Positions 6,877 to 11,569 of a stretch of 11,569 bases of DNA are shown piece after piece. The stretch spans positions 1 to 11,569 of the forward strand of contig JAJQDG010000047.1 in the NCBI GenBank assembly GCA_021202305.1, in the 5' to 3' direction. Position numbers and translations under genes: made by a program. The stretch's first letter is position 1. The number at the start of each line of letters is the position of its first letter. The notes under the pieces were generated by a model. The model ran no database searches. It was not told the origin of the DNA and saw nothing but the letters and a program-made list of their open reading frames with translations. The DNA is from Candidatus Gastranaerophilales bacterium (GTDB lineage Bacteria; Cyanobacteriota; Vampirovibrionia; Gastranaerophilales; Gastranaerophilaceae).

Positions 6877-8202
6877 ATGAAGATATTCAAAACAAGGGTT
6901 AAAATGCCAACAGGCACTCTGTGGCTTGTACCGGGGTTAAAATTAAAGCGCTGGTTTGCTCTTATTGTTGCAGGTTCGGTGCTTGCCGCAATCGGCGCAA
7001 CAGCGCTTTTCAGATTAGAACCTATTTATTTTCTGATTAAATATGCAAAAAAGCTTTTTCATACAATTCAGCCTGAAGTTGCAGGGGTTTTGCTTATTGC
7101 GGCGGGTGCCGTTATTTTTGTGAAAGCATGGCAGGAAACTAATTTTTCCATGATGGACATAAAAGGGCAAAGGTACAGAAAAGCAACCGGCGAAGCTTTG
7201 TATCGCAGAATGAAATTAAACCACGGGCCCAAAATTGTTGCAATAGGCGGCGGCACAGGGCTTTCAACTTTGCTTCGCGGGATAAAAAAACTTACAAATA
7301 ATATAACTGCTATAGTTACCGTCGGAGACGACGGCGGTTCATCGGGACGTTTACGCGAAGAAATGGGCATTTTGCCGCCTGGAGATATCAGAAACTGTAT
7401 TGCTGCGCTTGCTGATGATGACGACATTGTTACGAAGCTTTTCAGTTACCGGTTTAAATCCGGAGAAGGGCTTAGCGGACACAGTTTCGGCAACCTTTTC
7501 ATTACTGCCATGAGTGCTATTTGCGGCGATATGGTCAGTGCCATCAGAGAATCATCAAAAGTTCTTTTGATAAGAGGCAGAGTTTTACCTGCAACGGTCG
7601 ATGACATGCGCCTTACGGCAAAAATGGAGGACGGCTCAATCGTCAGGGGCGAAAGTAATATTCCCGAAGCAAATAAAAGAATTGTTGAACTTTCATGTGA
7701 GCCTGCAAATTGTAAACCCGCCCCCGATGTTATTGAAGCTATAAATAATGCGGATTTAATTATTCTGGGTCCCGGGAGCCTTTATACTTCCATAATATCA
7801 AACCTTCTGGTATGCGGAATTGCAGAAGCCGTTGCAAATTCAAACGCTGCAAAAATATATGTCTGCAACGTCATGACGCAGCCCGGTGAAACCGCAAATT
7901 ATTCGGTTTCTGACCATATAAGGGCGCTGTTCAGGCATGCAGTAAAATACGGCGCGCATAAAAAATTATTTGATGCTGTTCTTGTAAATGACTACATTCC
8001 GGATAATCTTGCAAGAATCTACGAAGAAAAAGACTCGCTCCCAGTTGAAGAAGACACAGGCGCAATTAAAGATTTAGGTGTTGAAATAGTAAGGGCAAAA
8101 TTAATTCAGGATAATAAAGACGGGCTTGTGCGCCACAATCCGCCTTACGTTGCAAGAGCAATTTATTACTGGTACAGAAAAAGAGGGCTTAAAAAGAAAT
8201 GA
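6877..8202 (+). CDS. yvcK: YvcK/CofD-family protein with membrane anchor
   Basis: YvcK proteins bind UDP-sugars such as UDP-GlcNAc and in Bacillus are needed for growth on gluconeogenic carbon sources and for normal cell-wall synthesis. The CofD-like Rossmann domain starts near residue 118: IVAIGGGTGLSTLLRG (120-135), VTVGDDGGSSGRLR (147-160), PPGDIRNC (167-174), GHSFGNLF (201-208), LGPGSLYTSI (297-306) and VCNVMTQPGET (329-339). The first 116 residues are an added region with two membrane helices (about 26-45 and 68-84) joined by a short loop, so the catalytic-like domain should sit on the cytoplasmic face of the membrane. I recall such long forms in several non-Bacillus lineages, including cyanobacteria. 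It starts one base after the pxpA-like gene and its stop overlaps the panB start. The usual partners rapZ and whiA are not here. Confidence 0.92.
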   Translation: MKIFKTRVKMPTGTLWLVPGLKLKRWFALIVAGSVLAAIGATALFRLEPIYFLIKYAKKLFHTIQPEVAGVLLIAAGAVIFVKAWQETNFSMMDIKGQRYRKATGEALYRRMKLNHGPKIVAIGGGTGLSTLLRGIKKLTNNITAIVTVGDDGGSSGRLREEMGILPPGDIRNCIAALADDDDIVTKLFSYRFKSGEGLSGHSFGNLFITAMSAICGDMVSAIRESSKVLLIRGRVLPATVDDMRLTAKMEDGSIVRGESNIPEANKRIVELSCEPANCKPAPDVIEAINNADLIILGPGSLYTSIISNLLVCGIAEAVANSNAAKIYVCNVMTQPGETANYSVSDHIRALFRHAVKYGAHKKLFDAVLVNDYIPDNLARIYEEKDSLPVEEDTGAIKDLGVEIVRAKLIQDNKDGLVRHNPPYVARAIYYWYRKRGLKKK

Positions 8203-9059
8203 TTACGCCAAAAAAAATTCAAAAGATGAAATTTGAAGGACATAAAATCGCTGCTCTTACTGCGTATGACTGCCCGACAGCCCGTTATGCGGATAATTCG
8301 GGGCTTGATATTATACTTGTCGGCGATTCCGCTTCGCAGGTTGTCATGGGGTATGATTCAACAACAAAAATCGGCATGGAAGAAATGAAAGTATTTGCGC
8401 GCGCCGTAATTAACGGTGTAAAAAACGCGCTTGTAGTTGTTGATATGCCGTTTTTAAGCTATCAAACAAATATTTCGGATGCAATTTTAAACTGCGGCGA
8501 ATTTATAAAAATGGGCGCAGGCGCCGTTAAAATAGAGGGCGCAAACGAGTATATAATTTCTCTTATAAAAAGATTGACAGATTCGGGCATTCCCGTTATG
8601 GGGCATTTAGGGTTTACGCCCCAATATATAAAAACAATAGGCGGCAACTTTATTCAGGGCAAAAGCCTTGAAAATACGCTCAATATTCTTGAAGATGCAA
8701 AAAAAATTCAAGAATCGGGCGCTTTTGCAATAGTTTTAGAGCTGGTGCCGGATATTTGCGCGGAATATATTTCAAAAAATCTTGAAATTCCTGTCATTGG
8801 AATAGGTGCAGGGAAAAATACAGACGGTCAAATTCTTGTAATAAACGATATTATAGGTAAATTTGACGAATTTAGCCCTAAATTTGCAAGAAAATATTCA
8901 AATGCAAAAACAATAATTGAAAATGCGGTTGAAAATTATGTAAAAGATGTAAAAAACGGCGATTTTCCAAACAGTGCGGAAAGTTTTCATTTAGATGAAG
9001 CTGAAAGGGAAAAATTTGAAAATTATACACAAAAAAGCGGAATTAAAAGCTTTAATTAA
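8199..9059 (+). CDS. panB: 3-methyl-2-oxobutanoate hydroxymethyltransferase (PanB)
   Basis: PanB transfers a one-carbon unit from methylene-tetrahydrofolate to alpha-ketoisovalerate, giving ketopantoate, the first committed step to pantothenate and coenzyme A. The TIM-barrel motifs are intact: TAYDCPTAR (21-29), LVGDSASQVVMGYDST (40-55, metal-binding Asp43), VVDMPFLSY (80-88, Asp82), AVKIEGA (109-115, Lys112), MGHLGFTPQ (134-142), LELVP (180-184, catalytic Glu181) and IGIGAG (200-205). At 286 residues it has about 20 more than common PanB. The extra residues lie at the C-terminus (about 265-286), where the panC start overlaps. The start ATG sits in an ATGA overlap with the yvcK stop, suggesting translational coupling; AGAGGG is 11 bases upstream, a long spacing. 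Confidence 0.95.
   Translation: MITPKKIQKMKFEGHKIAALTAYDCPTARYADNSGLDIILVGDSASQVVMGYDSTTKIGMEEMKVFARAVINGVKNALVVVDMPFLSYQTNISDAILNCGEFIKMGAGAVKIEGANEYIISLIKRLTDSGIPVMGHLGFTPQYIKTIGGNFIQGKSLENTLNILEDAKKIQESGAFAIVLELVPDICAEYISKNLEIPVIGIGAGKNTDGQILVINDIIGKFDEFSPKFARKYSNAKTIIENAVENYVKDVKNGDFPNSAESFHLDEAEREKFENYTQKSGIKSFN
9004..9018 (+). promoter_or_regulatory. Ribosome site that fixes a TTG start for panC
   Basis: AAAGGG (9004-9009) is followed by six bases and TTG (9016-9018), ideal Shine-Dalgarno spacing. The in-frame ATG at 8995 has only a distant GGAAAG. Starting at TTG gives MKIIHKK, which matches the usual PanC N-terminus, so TTG is preferred. Confidence 0.65.
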
Positions 9060-9861
9060 AAAACAAACAGGCTCTATAGGGCTTGTTCCCACTATGGGCG
9101 CGCTGCATGCCGGGCATAAAAGCCTTATTGATAAAGCAGTGTCAGAAAATGATTTTGTTGTAGTTTCTGTTTTTGTTAACCCCGTGCAATTTGCACCAAA
9201 TGAGGATTATGACAAATACCCGAGAACTCTCGATAAAGATGCAATTCTTGTTCAAAATTCAGGTGCCGATGTTATTTTTGCGCCTGCGCCTGATGAAATG
9301 TATACGGATATTTATTTTAAAGAAAAGGAAACCACCCTTGTCTGCGCGCCTTATAAATACGTTAACAGGCTTTGCGGTAAATCGCGCCCCGGACATTTTG
9401 ACGGCGTTTGCACGGTTGTCAGCAAACTGTTTAATCTTGTACATCCAAATAAGGCATATTTTGGCGAAAAGGATGCACAGCAGCTTTTTATAATTAAAAA
9501 AATGGTTGAAGAACTTGATTTTGATATAGAAATTGTTCCCTGCCCCATTGTTCGCGAGAATGACGGACTTGCAATTTCAAGCAGAAATTCTTATTTAAGT
9601 GAATACGACAGAAAAATTGCCGTAAATATTTCGCTTGCCTTAAAAAAAGCTAAAGAACTTTACGCAAGCGGTATAAAAGATTCGCAAGTTCTTATTGACA
9701 CGGTATTTTCTTATTTAAAAGAATTTGATGTTGATTATATTCAAATTGTTTCAAAGGAGGATTTTTGCCCGATAATAAAAGCGGATAAACCGCCTGTTAT
9801 GCTCATTGCGGCAAAAACACCCGAAAATCATGTGCGTTTGATAGATAATATGGAATTATAA
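9016..9861 (+). CDS. panC: Pantothenate synthetase (PanC)
   Basis: PanC joins pantoate and beta-alanine through a pantoyl-adenylate intermediate, using ATP. From the TTG start the protein has 281 residues, the usual size. Motifs seen are VPTMGALHAGH (24-34, the HxGH ATP signature), VFVNPVQFAPNEDYDKYPR (52-70, pantoate binding), GKSRPGHFDGV (121-131), YFGEKDAQQ (148-156) and ISSRNSYLS (187-195, the KMSKS-like loop). All key residues are present. The start overlaps the end of panB by 44 bases, so the two are probably coupled. panD (beta-alanine supply) and panE/ilvC (ketopantoate reduction) are not in the window, so the pathway must be completed elsewhere or by uptake. An alternative start at ATG 8995 would add seven residues. 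Confidence 0.95.
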   Translation: MKIIHKKAELKALIKKQTGSIGLVPTMGALHAGHKSLIDKAVSENDFVVVSVFVNPVQFAPNEDYDKYPRTLDKDAILVQNSGADVIFAPAPDEMYTDIYFKEKETTLVCAPYKYVNRLCGKSRPGHFDGVCTVVSKLFNLVHPNKAYFGEKDAQQLFIIKKMVEELDFDIEIVPCPIVRENDGLAISSRNSYLSEYDRKIAVNISLALKKAKELYASGIKDSQVLIDTVFSYLKEFDVDYIQIVSKEDFCPIIKADKPPVMLIAAKTPENHVRLIDNMEL

Positions 9862-10767
9862 ATGTTTAAGAAAATATCTAATATTCTCAATTGGTTAAAA
9901 GTAGCTGCCGTATTGACTGCGGTTTTTTTCGCCTTGTTCTGGTTTTATCGCTTTTTTAATCTGCCCTTTGCAGAAAACATTTCATCCTGTGTTGATATAT
10001 TGCTTGTTCCGGTTAAGGCTCATATAAATACAATAAAAGTTGCCGATAATCATATTTTGGAATTCGGGTATGTAGGGCTTAGCGTTTTATTTGCATTTTT
10101 AAGTTTCATGTTTGGAAAATTAGTTTTTCTTAATGAAATACTCGAGCAAAAATGGCTGATTTCCGATATGGAAAAAAGACAATTAGATGAAGAAGAATTA
10201 AACCAGAAACTTGAAAAAGATTATTATGATGAACTTAGAAGATATAAGTTCTTTTCGGTATATTTGAAATACAAAATTGAATATATAAATGAAGTAATAG
10301 CGCAAAATAATGCGTACACAATTGCAGAAATTGTTCAGCGTTCATACAAAAATACTGCGGACTACATACGAAAAAAACGCCCCGAAATGGGTTTGCGCGT
10401 GAATAAAGCTTCTATTTTTGCAAGAAATTCAGGCTATAACGATTTTGATAAATGTTTGATTGCAATTTTAGGCGCAATAAAAGAAACTATCGAACAAAAT
10501 GAACATGATTCCATGAGTACCAAATTTTTGTTTGTTATTGATGCTCAAAGAACGGATTATGAATCGTCAAAATCACATTTAAGAATGGCAAAAATTGCAG
10601 ATTCGCTTTATTATGACAAAGCGGTTGCAACTTCTGCATTTAAACAGCGATTTGATTTAATTCAGCCAAAAAGCAAATTCAAAATTGAACTTTTGGGCGT
10701 TGCCGCACTTGACAGCAATAATAACGATACCGAAGAATTATACGTTTTAAAATCAAAAACCTGGTAG
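9862..10767 (+). CDS. Two-TM membrane protein with cytoplasmic C-terminal domain, unknown
   Basis: I do not recognise this 301-residue protein. It has a membrane helix at about 12-33 (WLKVAAVLTAVFFALFWFYR), a short loop with one Cys (43), a second helix at about 69-90, a charged and probably coiled-coil stretch (91-128, KRQLDEEELNQKLEKDYYDE), then a globular part of about 170 residues. That part has a helical segment (130-215) and a mixed end (220-301: FLFVIDAQR, KAVATSAF, IELLGVAAL, EELYVLKS). The final block faintly resembles the end of class III nucleotide cyclase domains, but the metal-binding Asp pair and the GD.VN motif are not evident, so this is only a hint. It begins immediately after the panC stop, with GGAATTATAA before ATG, as the last gene of the operon, and ends five bases from a convergent pilin-like gene. 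Confidence 0.85.
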   Translation: MFKKISNILNWLKVAAVLTAVFFALFWFYRFFNLPFAENISSCVDILLVPVKAHINTIKVADNHILEFGYVGLSVLFAFLSFMFGKLVFLNEILEQKWLISDMEKRQLDEEELNQKLEKDYYDELRRYKFFSVYLKYKIEYINEVIAQNNAYTIAEIVQRSYKNTADYIRKKRPEMGLRVNKASIFARNSGYNDFDKCLIAILGAIKETIEQNEHDSMSTKFLFVIDAQRTDYESSKSHLRMAKIADSLYYDKAVATSAFKQRFDLIQPKSKFKIELLGVAALDSNNNDTEELYVLKSKTW

Positions 10768-10772
10768 GATTA

Positions 10773-11569
10773 TTAGTTTGGAAGCTTTTTAAAATAATCT
10801 TTTTCCGTTATTGCCTTATAAGTACAGCCCGCGCCGTTTCTTGCATTTGAAGATGTATTGGAACAGTAAACAGTTTCTTTTCCATAATACGTAGTATCGG
10901 GCGCGCCCATTGGAAGAAGCCTTCCTGTTTTATTTTCAATTTCAAACGTAAAAAGGTCATGCCCCCAGCGATTTGGTTTGGTATATCCGTTTACATCAAC
11001 AGTAAGTAAAATTGTTCCGGTGGGGCTTAAAGTATAATTTTCAACATAATAAATCATGCCATCTGAAATTACCATTTGACCGTCATCAAAAGGGGTCGAA
11101 TCAACCACAGAAGAATTATTGTAAGTACGATAACCGTTGGAAGAAGGGTTGCAGCTATCTTTGCCGCAATCTTTCAGTCCTGATAAATAAGTTTTTAAGG
11201 TTATCAAGAATTCATAAGTTGAATAATTTTCCTGATTTGGAAGTATTCCTGTATCGTACATCATTAATTCAAGCGCTTCTGATAATACGGATTGCGCCTT
11301 TTTTAAGCCTGTTCTTAATTGCGTTTCTTTTGTATGGTTTAATACACCGGGTATTGTCATCGCAGCAACAACACCTATTATGGCAAGGGTGATGAGGGTT
11401 TCGGCTAAGGTAAAAGCAAGTTTTGCGCTGCACGCGGGCGCGGGTATTGCCCAACGTTTATGCGCGGTTTTGTTGAGGGCAGGCGCAAATGTATTGTGTC
11501 TATGCAGGGCTTTTGTAAATGCAAATATTTTTGTATGCGCGCTAAATCGTTTATAAAAAAATTTTGTTT
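10773..11569 (-). CDS. Type IV pilin / type II secretion pseudopilin-like protein, 5' end outside window
   Basis: The frame stays open from the stop at 10773 to the window edge; an ATG at 11360 lies inside the conserved helix and is not the start. The prepilin signature begins at 11414: LA/FTLAETLITLAIIGVV, with Glu at +5 and cleavage expected before the Phe. The -1 residue is Ala rather than the usual Gly. The mature part would be 213 residues: hydrophobic helix 1-22, amphipathic helix to about 55, and a C-terminal head with Cys 83, 88, 184 and 197 (two likely disulfides) and VDVNGYTKPNRWGHDLF (139-155), as in gut Gastranaerophilales pseudopilins. Function is probably a surface or secretion pseudopilus component. 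Upstream, at least 51 more in-frame codons without ATG, GTG or TTG would form an abnormally long, His/Ala/Pro/Lys-rich leader. Whether this is translated is unknown. Confidence 0.85.
   Translation of the reverse strand, partial: TKFFYKRFSAHTKIFAFTKALHRHNTFAPALNKTAHKRWAIPAPACSAKLAFTLAETLITLAIIGVVAAMTIPGVLNHTKETQLRTGLKKAQSVLSEALELMMYDTGILPNQENYSTYEFLITLKTYLSGLKDCGKDSCNPSSNGYRTYNNSSVVDSTPFDDGQMVISDGMIYYVENYTLSPTGTILLTVDVNGYTKPNRWGHDLFTFEIENKTGRLLPMGAPDTTYYGKETVYCSNTSSNARNGAGCTYKAITEKDYFKKLPN

Noticed and set aside
7068..7427. Minus-strand 119-residue open frame inside yvcK
   Set aside because: A shadow of the conserved YvcK coding frame, with Pro/Ser-rich composition typical of antisense reading.
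10760..10790. Intrinsic terminator between the convergent operon end and the pilin gene
   Set aside because: Only five bases separate the stops and I found no GC stem with a U-run; any terminator must lie within the coding ends or be Rho-dependent.
11358..11360. ATG as the start of the pilin-like gene (195 residues)
   Set aside because: It lies inside the conserved transmembrane helix; starting there removes the prepilin cleavage site and most of the helix, while the upstream frame is open and encodes them.
11269..11454. 61-residue Arg/Cys-rich frame overlapping the pilin 5' region
   Set aside because: An alternative frame of the pilin helix; the pilin frame carries a recognisable motif and this one does not.
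1..11569. CRISPR array, transposon ends, prophage or toxin-antitoxin pair
   Set aside because: No regularly spaced repeats, transposase, integrase or phage gene, and no paired small genes of known toxin or antitoxin type were found.

Overview
The window reads as bacterial chromosome with compact, AT-rich genes. The end of the window carries a type IV pilin-like protein whose helix motif (FTLAETLITLAIIGVV) and paired-cysteine C-terminus resemble the pseudopilins that are abundant in the non-photosynthetic cyanobacterial relatives of animal guts (Gastranaerophilales / Vampirovibrionia, 'Melainabacteria'). A membrane-anchored YvcK, an LCP protein and a GT5 glycogen synthase fit that placement. 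This is recognition from memory, not a phylogeny, and other AT-rich gut lineages remain possible. No rRNA, tRNA, CRISPR array, insertion sequence or phage gene was seen.

Layout. (1) 1-631, minus strand: two small unrecognised genes, the first cut by the window edge. The second starts directly beneath a near-consensus promoter and is probably leaderless. (2) 691-2055, plus: murT, the Mur-ligase-like subunit of the lipid II amidating enzyme, without its partner gatD beside it. (3) 4820-2059, minus: a secreted TPR protein, ruvA and glgA, probably one transcription unit with an extra promoter just before ruvA. (4) 4843-4891: divergent promoters with a small palindrome, serving the TPR gene to the left and an LCP-family (LytR-CpsA-Psr) envelope protein to the right. 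(5) 6177-10767, plus: a near-consensus promoter followed by five tightly packed genes: a short divergent PxpA/LamB-YcsF protein, a membrane-anchored YvcK, panB, panC and an unknown two-TM protein. Gaps are 0-1 bases or the genes overlap, so this is very likely one operon. (6) 10773-11569, minus: a type II secretion / type IV pilin-like gene whose 5' end lies outside the window and which has an unusually long open leader before the prepilin motif.

Functionally the window mixes envelope building (MurT, LCP, YvcK, pilin), carbon storage (GlgA), coenzyme A precursor synthesis (PanB and PanC, two of the pantothenate steps) and recombination (RuvA). I see no clear new defence or mobile system. The points most worth a second look are the long leader on the pilin gene, the shortened inter-domain linker and Lys-rich extension of GlgA, the stand-alone truncated PxpA homologue in the yvcK-panBC operon, the unknown 301-residue protein ending that operon, and two genes that look leaderless in a genome where most other genes have clear Shine-Dalgarno sites.
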